Shown here one piece after another: positions 1 through 9,809 of a stretch of DNA of 37,500 bases. Within the stretch, counting starts at the first letter, position 1, and the number at the start of each line of letters is the position of its first letter. A program made the translations under genes and the position numbers. The stretch is taken from the NCBI GenBank assembly GCA_023375785.1, contig SZWC01002384.1:20836-58335 (forward strand), in the 5' to 3' direction. The notes under the pieces were generated by a model, which had not been told where the DNA came from, searched no databases, and saw only the letters and a program-made list of their open reading frames with translations. This DNA comes from Penium margaritaceum. Lineage: Eukaryota; Streptophyta; Zygnematophyceae; Desmidiales; Peniaceae.

Positions 1-264
1 GTGGATTTGGCATAAGGAGTGCGGCAGAGGAAGGGTGAGCCCCAAGGCATTGATGGAGCCCAGTAAGCGCCAGATGGACAGAGGTGCAAGGGAGATATTT
101 GTTGAAATAGTATGCACCTTGTCCACTGCCTAGCTGGCTAGCTACACATACAGACAAGGCATGCACTGCTCTGTGAAGTACGTCCCCTTGGTCTGTTCTG
201 AGATGGGCCACGAATGCACTGCCCATAATGGGTATGTCCCTTGTGGCTCATCATAGGAACCATA

Positions 265-345
265 CCTTTTTGGCATGGTTGAATAGGCACTGGAGTCTCG
301 TACGAGAGACCGCGGGTTCAAACCCCGCGACGGCCACAATTTTCT
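265..345 (+). repeat. tRNA-like Pol III promoter segment, probable SINE head
   Basis: The sequence has a good B box (GTTCAAACC at 316-324) inside a perfect T-arm: stem 312-316 pairs with 324-328 around a 7-nt loop. An A-box-like TGGCATGGTTG lies at 271-281, about 35 bp upstream, which is SINE-like spacing. A perfect 12-bp palindrome (296-307) occupies the anticodon-arm position. No 7-bp acceptor stem can be formed, so a functional tRNA gene is unlikely. A further small hairpin with 8-bp arms (GGCCACAA and TTGTGGCC) follows immediately. A tRNA-derived SINE is the best reading; a tRNA-like stretch inside an old LTR is the alternative. Confidence 0.4.
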
Positions 346-760
346 TTGTGGCCAAAACTGGGACAGGAAGCTTCTAGGAAGCTTGCTAGAGCCTGGCTTG
401 AGGATGACACTTGGCGGTCTAAGGACGCGCCAAGTAGGACTGTAGGTTGAGGTTGGCTCCAGTGGAGCCACTACAAGCAGAAGCTTTAGCAAAGCTCTGC
501 AAGTATAAAATCCTGTACCTTGCATGCATCCATTTACAGTTCTTGCCTTTGAGACTCCTCACAGAGTGTCCAACCAAAGGTAGACACTAAAGACCAACAT
601 GTGGACTTCGTGAGGTTGCAAACCAAACGAACCTAAAGTGTGGATCCCTCGTTCGAGGGTGATATGTTATCTTGGTTGCAATACCAAGAGCGGTTGGCGG
701 CCTCCCATGTCGGGACCCGTTTTCTAGACCGTTGCTATCCGGCGCATTGACAAACTCTAC
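346..760 (+). other. Non-coding stretch, possible LTR end and leader of gypsy-1
   Basis: No coding signal is seen. A TATA-like TATAAAAT lies at 506-513, some 270 bp before gypsy gag similarity starts, as expected of an LTR promoter and leader. I could not find a convincing primer-binding site or an LTR partner, so this is positional inference only. Confidence 0.2.
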
Positions 761-1260
761 AGGTGTACCTCATTGCTTATGGGGTCAAAGCTGGTCAGAC
801 AAAAACTGATCTCAGGCCTCTTTCTTGCAGGGTACAGAGCTAAATTGATGTTCCGATCTATGTTTCATTCAATGGCAAAAGTTGTCCAAAAGAGCTCCTT
901 GAGTGGCTAAACTTACAGCACCTTTTCATCCATGCAAAGAATACTAATTTTTGAGCAGATTTATTCAAGTTTTCATCTTCCTCGCCTTCCTCCAACCTCA
1001 TGGGACGAATTCACACATGTATTCATTGCTCACTATGACATGTTGAGGGAGAAACTGGGTGCATGCTATATGTTGCAATGGCTGCAGCAACATGCAAGTA
1101 TGGCGGATTACACGTACCAATTCTAAACCATCATCATCACTGGAAACCTAGCAAATGATGCAGTTTGGGGAAATTGGCCTCCAACACAAAATTTGATGAA
1201 CACTCACAACCTGAAACATCTAAGACGACATTCCCGAAAAGGATTTAAAACAATCAACAC
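760..1260 (+). pseudogene. Ty3/gypsy gag remnant (gypsy-1)
   Basis: The short frame 932-1126 contains SWDEFTHVFIAHY, then LQWLQQHASMADYTYQF. This is the pattern of the retrotransposon capsid domain: a Trp-x-x-Phe start, a long helix, and a Leu-x-x-Leu-x-Gln...Ser-x-x-x-Tyr-x-x-x-Phe end. In live elements this protein forms the virus-like particle that packages the RNA. The frame is closed by a stop just after the Phe, and flanking similarity is frameshifted. Its place about 1 kb before an RT start on the same strand fits the gag-pol order of a gypsy element. Family assignment is by motif only. Confidence 0.5.
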
Positions 1261-2238
1261 TGATGAATTCTACACAAAATTATACAAATCTAAATTCTAG
1301 CAACCACAAAAGCAAAATTTCGAGGTGATTGAAAGTCACAGTCAATGAAAATCTCGTTGACAGTGGAAGTTGATGCCATGTAGCAACGGCAAGATCCATG
1401 GCTGTGCTGGAGTTATGAAAATCCAAGACAAGATAGGAAAAGCTGTTTGCCATCTGCAATGGCGTGACAAGTAGGAGGGGTAGCAACAAAAATATTGAAG
1501 AGGTACAAGGAGTCCCAAATCAGCCCAGGGCAGAAGTAGAGGGTGCACTTCCTGTCTTCTTGGAGAAACTTGCACAAGAGGATTGCCTGCCCGAACGGCC
1601 ACAATTGCCCAGTACGGGGGTTCCTCAACAAGGGGCACGGGGACAAAAAGCAAGTGATGAAGTTGCAAGTAAGTCAAGAGGTTTTCTGAGGCAGCGGACG
1701 CTTTCCGAAACCTTTGATGAAGAATCCTCTCACAGTGTTATCACTCAGACCATTGTCAAACGTTGGACCTGAATGTTGCATCAAGTGCGTTGGAGAGGAA
1801 TACCATCAACTGAAGGATAAAAATCCTCCAAATGAGCACAATTCCGTGACTATTAGCTGGATATCTGCACAGCATAACAGTCAGAAGGAATTACTCAATG
1901 ATCCATCACAGAATCATCCTCGGGAAAAATCTTGTCCATCATCATATCATAAAACTAGCTTCTCAAGTGGATTATCCTACATTTGCATCGTTGGCAAGGA
2001 ACATGTACCGCTACAGATTGAACAGCCCTCCATAGACATGGCCTGGAGGCCACAAACATGGCCCCCAGGGGGCATGTGCTTTCCACGTGGAAAAGCCATG
2101 CATATGAAGCACAAAATTTTGAGGTGGTAGCAGCTGAGGAATCAGCCTCATTGGCTACATCGACCTCGATAGTTTGTAAAGGTACAGGCAGGCACAGCCG
2201 GGCGGCCGGCCGGCAAACCAACCAGCCGGTTTTTTTCT
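1261..2238 (+). other. Degenerate gypsy-1 interior, no domain recognised
   Basis: This stretch should hold the end of gag, the zinc knuckle and the protease of gypsy-1. I see no CCHC knuckle or Asp-Thr/Ser-Gly protease motif. A frame of 102 codons at 1464-1772 is Gln/Pro/Arg-rich and could be gag tail. The rest shows scattered stops in every frame. Nothing else is evident. Confidence 0.3.
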
Positions 2239-2421
2239 CTTTGTGATGAGTTTGCAAAAATCATTCCCAAAAAACGGCCACATCAGCTCCTTCCCAAAGT
2301 TCCCATTGATCACAAAATCAAGCTGGAACCAGGCATGTATCTAGTGGTCACAAGATGAGTGACCACCAGCTCACACAGCTCAAATTCTTTCTCAATGAAA
2401 ATCTCAAGCAGAGGTTAAGCG
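2239..2421 (+). pseudogene. Start of Ty3/gypsy reverse transcriptase (gypsy-1), cut by element A
   Basis: In one frame the region reads DEFAKIIPKKRP, then LPKVPIDHKIKLEPGM. After a frameshift near 2355 it reads MSDHQLTQLKFFLNENLKQ. This matches the N-terminal lead-in of gypsy RTs (Glu-Phe...Pro, Asp-His-x-Ile-x-Leu-x-Pro-Gly, then Met-Ser-x-x-Glu-Leu-x-x-Leu-x-x-x-Leu). The homology stops where element A's LTR begins at 2422, so the copia-like LTR element inserted in the RT gene. The RT palm at 11201-11660 may be the other side of the same gene. Confidence 0.7.
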
Positions 2422-3050
2422 TGTCAAAAGAAGCAGACACGTGGAATGTAAGTGGAAAGAAGCAAGCAGAAGCAATGTGGTGCATGTGTCTGTGGCAAAC
2501 TGATACATTTGAAGAATCAGGCACGGAATCCAGAAGCTAGCCTAAAACAGAACAGCAGAGGTGGCAGACGAGAGGTTAAGTTTCAGAGTGCGCGGAAGAT
2601 GAGGGCACACCGAGAGAAGACAAGAGGTAGGCAGGAATGCCTTGAATAGCTGAGCGAAGGAGCAGAGTCACTGCGTGAAGTGATGGAGCAAAGGGCTGTG
2701 AGAGAGTGGTTGGTGAGAGATGAGCAATAGAGGAATGGAAGAGCAGAGACACGCCGGCAGAGCCGCGGAACCGAAGGCGAACAGGATGAAAACATTGTTC
2801 TGGTTAAAACATGAAGGGAAGAAACATCCTCCGTGTATACGATGGAACAGGACAAACATCATGAAAACGCCCTCTTGCTGCTAGCTGGACGCATTGCGAC
2901 GTGGTCGCTGTTATTAGGGGTGGGTCATAACTGAGTTAACGGTCGTGTAGCAACAACCTGTTGCCGAGGTAGCTCAGCTCAGGTGCTGAACCTTATTGAG
3001 AGCTCGGATTATCTGAGGAATTGTTTTTTTGTTGACTTCTATTTCTGAAA
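2422..3050 (-). repeat. 3' LTR of element A
   Basis: It aligns along its length with 9810-10429. Shared stretches include TGTCAxAAGAAGCAGAC at the left edge, GAAACATCCTC with ACAGGACAAACATCATG in the middle, and TATTGAGAGCTC near the right edge. The right edge (TTCTATTTCTGAAA) has lost the CA terminus kept by the partner. Point differences are dense, so the insertion is old. Confidence 0.75.
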
Positions 3051-3100
3051 GTCCCGTTGAAGTCAAAACCTAATATGATTACGAGAGGTAAATGGTACTC

Positions 3101-3735
3101 CAGGCCTCCAGTCCTTTGTCAGTTTGTTGGATGAGCAGGCGAAGAAAATGGTGGGTTGTGAGGATGAGCACCTCGGTGAGATGGATCTTCCCACATTCCA
3201 TTGTGAGATGGTTCACGGAGTTCAGTAGGCCAAGGAAGACATGTCGAAGATTGAACTCTAGGAATTGGATTCTTCCAAGGTTAAGTAGTCGTATAATTCT
3301 CCGTTGATGGTAGTTTCTGGAGCCATCTATCCTTCGTTGCAGTTAAGAGGAGTCCAGTAGGCACTCAGAAAGATGGGAAAAAAGCTCAATCAATATCTGG
3401 CTTGGTGTCATTGGGTTGATGAACATGATTGGTTTCATCAAAGTTTGGACACCAAGGAGGTCATTCACAGTGTTTTTGCTCATCTTCTGTTCGATTTCTT
3501 GGAGTGTCAAGAGGAACCATTGATTCATCAGGGGTTCTTGGGTAGTCATCCGTGAAGCTGGGGGTGTACTGAGGGTAATCATTGGAGTGCTGATTTCTCC
3601 ATTGATATTCCCTCTAAGGACGTCTGGGAGTTGATGTTTTCGGTGCTGGTAGGGGAGCAGGGTGTCAAAAAAGGGTCTGACTCCAAGGGCTACAATGGCT
3701 TATCTTGCCAGTTAGACGAGACGAGTGATGTCTGG
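3101..3735 (+). pseudogene. Unrecognised gene-like frame inside element A, opposite strand
   Basis: Reading from GGC CTC CAG at about 3101, one + frame stays open for about 210 codons except for four TAG (in the runs GVQ-stop-AKED, IEL-stop-ELD, KVK-stop-SYN, GVQ-stop-ALRK) and one TGA, ending at a TAA near 3735. The composition is that of a globular protein: an acidic N-terminal part (LLDEQAKKMVGCEDEHL), then an aromatic, helical-looking part (KLNQYLAWCHWVDEHDWF, VIHSVFAHLLFDFLE). I do not recognise the family. It runs against the element's own strand, as in captured host gene fragments, but an unfamiliar element ORF or chance cannot be excluded. Element B's insertion at 3921 would have cut any continuation. 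Confidence 0.4.
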
Positions 3736-4189
3736 TTTTAAAAGGGAGATGAAGTCCTCAATAATTAGCTCCTTCCAGGCACTGGTGATGCTGATACTGT
3801 TGCTGATGGCTGGAGGATGATGGGGGGTGCAAGTTGCTGTTAAGGAGGACAGAAACACATGTAGGGTTGAAGTGATGTAAGCTGTTTGCATATTGTCGGC
3901 AAGGACGGAGGGGTAAAACCTGTCATGCAACTAGAAGTGGTTTTCTGAAGTCAGAGAGTGCTGGAGTGATGGAATTCAGTCAAATGGAAGCATTGATGAA
4001 GGTGCAGGGTGCTAATGGAAGGATGACGCCAGGAGGTTGACGGCAGAAGAGCTTGAGGCATCGATACGGCAGTGCACTTTCATGAGTAGAACTGTGAGAC
4101 TTCAAGGACCACATAGATATTGCAATTGAGTGTCTGGATGCTGGCAGGTAAGGCTGCACACGGATCCTAAGCTCCGTGGGAAGTGCCCG

Positions 4190-4285
4190 TGAATCCGGAT
4201 CCAGATCCGGATTCGCGGATCCGGATCCAGGATTTTGGATCCGGCTTGTATCCTCGGATCCTGACCCGGATCCGGGCGAGGGGAT
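4190..4285. repeat. 5' subterminal GGATCC-rich repeats of the hAT-like element
   Basis: Within about 95 bp there are repeated GGATCC, ATCCGG and GATCCGGAT words, many overlapping and self-complementary. hAT transposases bind short subterminal repeats, so these are probable transposase binding sites. That role is inferred from the family, not shown here. Confidence 0.6.
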
Positions 4286-4743
4286 GAGGGGAGGTGGAGG
4301 GCGAAATTCCTGGCAAGATGTCCGGTTCAAGTCATCCGCAGAGCACACAAACTCGTATGTTTGAATTCAAATGCTCATCATACGGTCTCAAATGGCAAGA
4401 TCTTTTGGCACCAAGTCACCGTGGAGGGCACATGCATCAAACCTGTCAAACGTGTCAAACCTGTCAGAACTCCAGCCAGGAGTACTTTCTCCATCATTCA
4501 TTGGCATTGTATCATGTTAGCTATTCTTTGAACAGCCACGTGTAGCCGCACAACTTCAACATCATCATCGGCTTCATAGGTAGCCACCTATGCACTTGGC
4601 ATAGACAACCTTCAATGCAAACCATTGCATCACCGATGGCAGACAACGGTGCGATGTTCTCCAACAATTCTGCCCGTCGGTGTCGACACCGCTGCCTCAC
4701 TAGTTGAAGGACTCGCAGTCTACATAGTCTATGTTAGACATAC

Positions 4744-4860
4744 TAGATCCAAAGATCCGGATCCAGGATCCGTGAATCCAAGGATCCGCAAATACGTAAA
4801 TCCGTCACCCTGGTTCCGGATCCAGGCATAGGATCCGTACCTCGGATCCGGATACTCCTG
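4744..4860. repeat. 3' subterminal GGATCC-rich repeats of the hAT-like element
   Basis: This is a mirror block to 4190-4285: AGATCCGGATCC, AGGATCCG, TTCCGGATCC and CTCGGATCCGGAT words, ending about 30 bp from the right terminal repeat. Paired subterminal blocks around a non-coding centre are typical of non-autonomous hAT elements. Confidence 0.6.
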
Positions 4861-5864
4861 AAGCTCAGTGGATAGGATTCGTGTGCAGCCTTACAGGCAG
4901 GTCTTGAGGATGCATGCATGAGGAGCAGATGCAACAATGCGCTGAGGAAGTACATGGGCACAGTCCACATGGACGGACGTGATGAGTGACACAGAGCCGG
5001 AGTGGGCACAGTGCGAGTAGGGCACGGGCGCTAAGCGGTTAAGGACAGAGGTGCCACAGCGTAGGAGGGCGGGCGGGACTGAGAAAAGCGAGGGAGCTGA
5101 GGGATCTACCACCAAGCTGGCGGTTTGCACGTGGAACGATGAGGGCAAAGCAATGGCGGAGGAGTGCTGCTGCCACAGATGGCGGGCAAGAGCTGAAGAA
5201 GAACAAATTAGAGAAGCAAAGGCCACAGCTAAGAGGCAGGCCAGAGGGCAAGGCAAAAAACTGGGATGCCACAGCCCAAAGGAGGGCAGGGGAGGAAGTT
5301 AGAAGAAGAAGCCTGATTGATTTGATGGATTCTACATAGAGATAGATCTAGCCTTTTTCATAGGTTCACTTAGCTTAGGATGGACTGTATGTGTAATGGA
5401 GGCGCAGCCGTTCTGCCACTATTACTGCTGCTGGTGCTTCTGCTGTTTGCAGGATCATGATGTGGCTTGATGGTGAGCGTCTGGCTGTGCACGGTGCCGG
5501 TAGCACGTTGGAGCACTTGGGAGTGCTTGCAGGTCGAGAGACACCGGGGACGTGCCAGTGAGCGCGGTTTGGTACCGGGAGGCGGAAGGCGTGCAGAGCC
5601 GTTGTCACGATGTGCAGAACCAAGCCACCCTACTTCCATCGTTTGGTTGACCACCGGCCATAACCGGTCACTGTCAGTCAGGTGGCCATTAATTGGCTCG
5701 CTTGGTGCAAGATGTTGTCCAAGCTCGGATGGGAACCACAATCCACCAGGTTCTTTATTCCTGCCAAGTACTTGGCTCTCATGAACCAAGATGGGTGTTT
5801 GGGTATTTCCGTAAGGTTTCTCACTGTTGTGAGAGTCTTGTGACAGTAGAATAATCTTCCAACA

Positions 5865-5877
5865 CTCCCCCATAATG
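5865..5877 (-). other. Polypurine tract of element B
   Basis: On the minus strand this reads CATTATGGGGGAG and is followed at once by the LTR start TGTTGG. In LTR retrotransposons this purine run primes second-strand DNA synthesis. Confidence 0.7.
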
Positions 5878-7265
5878 TCACAAGACTTTGACCTTAAAGG
5901 TCCCACTTCTGGGGAAGGAAGTTCCAGAAGCTTGGGTGGCAGAAAAAAGTAATTGAATAGAGGAGCGCCATGTGTTAGTGAAGGAGTCCACAGGTTTGGG
6001 GTGGTGTCTTGTGAGAACCAGCTGACTGTTGTTGTTTAATACTGATGGTGGTGCTGTAGAAGCTGCTTATGACCTTGTTCATGATTTCCTTTCTAGTAAA
6101 AGGGGGTTCTGAGCAGAATATAGGGATAAGCCTGGACCATAGGAGGAGTGGAGGAGAAATCTTGGCTGATGGGGTCGCCAATGCTGAGAAACACTGTTGA
6201 GGGGCCGATGGGGGCTCTGGCCGGCTGACTTGTTGTTTTAAAGGTGTGATCTCAAAAGTGAGAATTTCGAAAGCGGGTGGATACACTGGCTGCTGGGAAG
6301 ATAGGTCCATCATAGGAGTTGGTGTGGCTTTTGGTTGTTGACACACTGGGCCGTGGATATGTGCTTTTGGCAGGAGCCAGTGCCATCGTCTTCAAGAATT
6401 TCTTTTTAAGTGAGGAGACAAGGGTTGCCGGCTGCTGATGGCTGAAGAGGATGTGAGAGAGGATTCATCTGTAGACTGATGTGTGAGTGTATCTGACACC
6501 AAGTTATTCTGAAGCACCATCTACGAGCGAGATGGAACAGTGTGAGGTGAGGGGAAGGAGCTCGCTGTTGAGAGCCAATAGTCAGTTGAGTCCTTAAGGT
6601 TGCTTGAAGTGCTTACTTCTGTAGTTGGGAAGTCCACCGACAGGATGTTCCCCGATAGAAGGGGTCCAGTGCTTGGAGGTGAGATGTTGGCTGCTGGCGC
6701 TACCTGAGTGTTGGAGACAGTAGTAGCTGCTGCGTCTGTTTGGAAAGAGGGTGTGAGGGTAAGGAGTCGACAGGGAGTGTTGACTGCTGAATTTGACATG
6801 TTGTCGAGGTTGGCAGATGCTGGGGGTAACTCTTATGTTGCTGTTATAGAAGCTACTAGCAGTTGGGGCCGTGCAGTCACAAAGTCACAGTTTTTCTGTA
6901 CCTAACAATGGAAATGACTGCAGGCAGCTTCTGTGAGACAGCCAAGCGCAAAAAATAGAATCAAGCCGATTGGTAGGCAATCCAGAAATAACAGATGGCA
7001 GCTGATGTTAGAGTTGGTGTGTGCTCATTCTGTTACAGGTGTAAAAGACTGCTGCTGGATTCGAGTTGATGGTGATGGGGCAGAAGGAGTTTTTGGACCA
7101 ACTGCTGCAATACTGCAATGACTGAAGACGCTGCGCACGTTGTTGTTGCTTGACATGATGTTTGAACTGCACGGGTTGCTGAAGATGCTGCTGCTTCTGG
7201 TAATTGGTTTTACAAATGTCATGAGGTATTGTGGATGAATTACGGGATCCAGGAGCTTTTGCTCA
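5878..7265 (-). pseudogene. Interior of element B, degenerate Ser/Thr/Pro/Gln-rich frames
   Basis: Three minus-strand stretches (7222-7025, 6799-6521, 6346-5975) are rich in Ser, Thr, Pro and Gln, for example SSNNNVRSVF and PPSAPQQCFSALATP. They lie where gag would start, about 45 nt after the primer site. No capsid, zinc-knuckle, protease, integrase or RT motif is seen. They may be a decayed gag-like protein or only biased composition. At 1.4 kb the interior is far below the 4-5 kb of an autonomous copia element. Confidence 0.45.
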
Positions 7266-7277
7266 GCTCTGATACCA
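7266..7277 (-). other. Primer-binding site of element B (initiator-Met tRNA)
   Basis: The + strand GCTCTGATACCA is the exact reverse complement of TGGTATCAGAGC, the usual plant LTR-element primer site matching the 3' end of initiator-Met tRNA. It directly abuts the LTR edge at 7278. Confidence 0.88.
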
Positions 7278-8477
7278 TTTCAGGCATTAGGAAGGATATT
7301 TTGGAAGTGAGAGAATGATAGAGTGATGGCAGTCAGTCAAATGGAAGCATTGGTGAAGGTGCAGGGTGCTGACGGAAGGATGACATCAAGAGGTTGATGG
7401 CAGAAGAGCGTGAGACATCGATATGGCAGTACGCTTTTATGAGTAAGAACTGTGAGACTGCAATGACCACATAGATATTGTAGTTGAGTGTCTGGATACT
7501 GGCAGGTCTTGTGGATGCAGGCGTGAAGAGGGGATGCGTTGGAGCATTGAGGCAGCGCATGGGCACAGTCCACATGGACGGGCGTGATGAGCGACACAGA
7601 GCCGGAGTGGGCACAGTGCCAGTTGGGCATGGGCGCTAAGCAGTTCAGGACAGAAGCGCCACAGTGTAGGAGGGGGGATATGACTGTGTGAAGTGAGGCT
7701 CGACCACCAAGCTGGCAATTTGCACGCGGAACAATGAAGGCAAAACAATGACGGAGGAGTGCCCCAGCCACAGATGGCAGGCAACAGCCGAGGAAGAAAT
7801 ACCAAAGATGCAGAGGCCACAGCCAAGAAGCGGGCCAGAGGGAAAGGCAATGAACTGGACTGCCAAAGCCTAAAGGCGGGTGGCAGAGGAACCTAAAAGA
7901 AGAAGCTAGGTTGATATGATGGATTCTGAAAATAAAAAAACACACATATAAGTAGCATTGCCTAGCCTTTGTCATAGGTCCACTTAGCTTAGGGTGGACA
8001 GTATGTGTGATGGAGGTGCGGCCATTCTGCCACTGTTGCTGTTGCCGGTGCTTCTGCAGTCTGCAGGATCATGGTGCAGCTCAATGGTGAGAGTCTGGTT
8101 GTGCGTGATGTCAGTATCACTTTGGAGCACTTGGGAGTACTTGCAGGTCAAGAGAGACCAGAGAAGTGCCAGTGAGCGCGGTTTGGCACCAGGAGGCGGG
8201 AGGCATGAAGAGCCGTTGGTGTGACATGCAGACCGAGCTGCCCCACTTTTGCCGTTTGGTTGACTACCGGCGGTAACCATTCACTGTCAGTCAGGTGGCC
8301 GTTGATTGGCTCGCTTGGTGCGGGATGTTTTCCAAGCTCAGACGTGAACCGCGGTCCACCAAATTCTTTATTTCTGCCGAGGGCTTGGCTCTCGGGAACC
8401 AAGATGGGTATCTGGGTATATCTATAAGGTGTTACACTGTTGTAAGAGTCTTGGGACAGTAGAGTAGTACAAGTCCA
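7278..8477 (-). repeat. 5' LTR of element B
   Basis: This is the uninterrupted partner of 3921-5864. The left edge has decayed from TG to TT (TTTCAGGC); the right edge is about AGTCCA at 8477. It contains the empty hAT site near 7500, and a minus-strand TTATATG promoter-like box in an AT-rich run at about 7925-7955. A 212-codon minus frame (7975-7337) is not matched in the other LTR and is not called as a gene. Confidence 0.82.
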
Positions 8478-9797
8478 CGTGCACTGTTGCTGCTACTGAT
8501 GGATACTGATGTGTTGGATGCTGAAGGTGGAGGGTTCTGCCACGATGCCACTGACAGAGGGAGCCCTATCACAGGGGATCCTTTGTGTCCTTGTCAGGAG
8601 GTGGGTGGGGGAGCAGGAAGATTGCCAGAGATCTGCAGCCAGAGTCTACAATGGTTTATCCCTGTTAGCCCGACTTTAAGCAGGACGAAAGGTGGCACCC
8701 GATACTTGGGGCAGTGCCAAGACTTTGGGATTTAGTTCCAGCCACAAGAAGATGATGCTGATAGCTGATAGGAGTGGGTGCAGGCCACTGCTGCAGAGGG
8801 AAGCGGCACGTGCTGATCCAGGATGATGATTGCTGATGGAAGGCATGGGCGTAGGGGCAAAACCACATGCATATTTGAAGTGAGATGGTTGAAGACCATG
8901 ATGATTGACTGGGTGCAGGGGCAGAACCACATGCATTAGAGGATCAAAACAGCAGATGGTGATGAAGATGACGCTGATGATGCAGATGAAAGCTGATGAG
9001 ACTGATGATTATGTTGCAGGCAGGGAAGTAGGAAGAGCGCTGTGAGGCTGGAAGTGCAGCTTGAGAAGGCAGCGTGAGAAGATGACACGACAAAGAGGCA
9101 GAATCTCAATAAATGATGACAATGAAGCTAATGGAGCAGGTTGGAGCAAATAAAACAGCTGCAGGGGGAGGCGAGATGAGGGGCGCTTTGAGGAGGAGCA
9201 GCGGTGGCAGCAAGGTGCTTTTGCCATGAAGTCACTGAGAGGAGACGTAGCAGCGGAGAAAGATCTTGAACACTGCAAGACAGTGTTAGTTGAAGACAAT
9301 GCAATCCAGAATGCGAGAGCAGAGAGCTTGATGAGACGCGACAGGGTGCTTCAAGAAGAGCTGTGGTAATATGTGTCTCGGCTGCTGCTGTGGGCTGTCG
9401 ACGATTGGAGGAGCGTCTTGAGTGTCTCGGCTGCTGCTGCGGGAGTTGATCTTGAATGCTGTGTGCAGTTGTGGAAGAAGTTGAAATTGAGGCTGAAGGA
9501 GCGACGGAAGACTGCACTGCTGATGTAAGCTGCGGCTGAAAGAGGCAAGAGGGCAACCGGGCTGACGAGACGACCAGAGGTTGAAGGCAACCACGTGCAT
9601 TTAGCTTGGGTGCAGGTAGTCCAGTGACCACCAGTTGATGTCATAGCTAAATATGTGAGGCAAGAGAAGGGATGCTGACGTAGGTGGCAGGGATGGGGAA
9701 AAATCAAACAGGGAAGAGAGTTTTGGTCGAAGAAGACGGTGATGCCGAGGGTGACACATCGATGTGGTTGAGGGTGAACCAGGTGATGTTGCCTGAA
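8478..9797 (-). other. Leader and interior of element A, right of element B
   Basis: There is no recognised domain. Minus-strand frames near the primer site are Ser/Thr/Gln-rich (for example SISTSSTTAHSIQDQLPQQQ), resembling the leader of element B in composition. A 17-bp word TGTCTCGGCTGCTGCTG occurs twice about 45 bp apart (near 9375 and 9421). AACCACATGCAT-like words recur at about 8860, 8930 and 9590. A GAT-rich stretch lies around 8940-9010. Confidence 0.4.
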
Positions 9798-9809
9798 GCT
9801 TTGATACCG
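9798..9809 (-). other. Degenerate primer-binding site of element A
   Basis: The + strand GCTTTGATACC, just left of the LTR start TGTCAG at 9810, differs from the reverse complement of the initiator-Met primer site by few bases. It sets element A's orientation to minus. Confidence 0.65.

Larger units (their letters stand above)
4149..4893. mobile_element. Non-autonomous hAT-like DNA transposon, 745 bp
   Basis: The ends are TAAGGCTGCACAC and GTGTGCAGCCTTA: perfect 13-bp terminal inverted repeats, extending to about 20 of 21 bp. The flanks CTGGCAGG (4141-4148) and CAGGCAGG (4894-4901) form an 8-bp target duplication with one mismatch, as hAT elements make. The partner LTR carries the unfilled site CTGGCAGGTCTTG near 7500. 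No transposase frame is present, so movement would have needed a related enzyme. Both subterminal zones carry many GGATCC/CCGGATCC repeats. The interior also has a short 9-bp tandem (ACCTGTCAA-like, three copies, about 4440-4470). Confidence 0.88.
3921..5864 (-). repeat. 3' LTR of element B, split by a hAT-like insertion
   Basis: The LTR runs TGTCATGC...CCAACA on the + strand and aligns with 7278-8477. Examples are TCAGTCAAATGGAAGCATTG (with one change) at the left, CACAGTCCACATGGACGG in the middle, and CACTGTTGT with AGAGTCTTG at the right. Alignment breaks exactly at 4149 and resumes at 4894 because of the hAT-like element. Minus-strand frames of up to 178 codons in this LTR and its partner are not conserved as proteins and are treated as chance frames. 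Confidence 0.85.
3921..8477 (-). mobile_element. LTR element B, non-autonomous, minus strand, nested in element A
   Basis: Two LTRs of about 1.2 kb (7278-8477, and 3921-5864 after subtracting a 745-bp insertion) flank a 1.4-kb interior. The primer site at 7266-7277 is an exact reverse complement of TGGTATCAGAGC and abuts the right LTR. A purine tract (minus-strand CATTATGGGGGAG, 5865-5877) abuts the left LTR, which starts with the copia-like TGTTGGAAGATT. These signals fix the orientation, and both replication start sites are visible. The interior is too short for pol. No convincing 5-bp target duplication is seen (AAACC against CGTGC). Confidence 0.85.

Noticed and set aside
265-338. Functional tRNA gene
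   Set aside because: The T-arm is perfect, but the 7 bases after it cannot pair with any correctly placed upstream sequence, and the D-arm is poor.
5370-5906. 178-codon minus frame
   Set aside because: It crosses the LTR edge and polypurine tract of element B and has no conserved motif.
7254-7266. Second primer-binding site from GCTCAG just left of 7266
   Set aside because: Only the exact 12-mer at 7266-7277 abuts the LTR; the neighbouring word is a partial overlap by chance.
7337-7975. 212-codon minus frame in the element B LTR
   Set aside because: It lies wholly within an LTR and is not preserved as a frame in the partner LTR.
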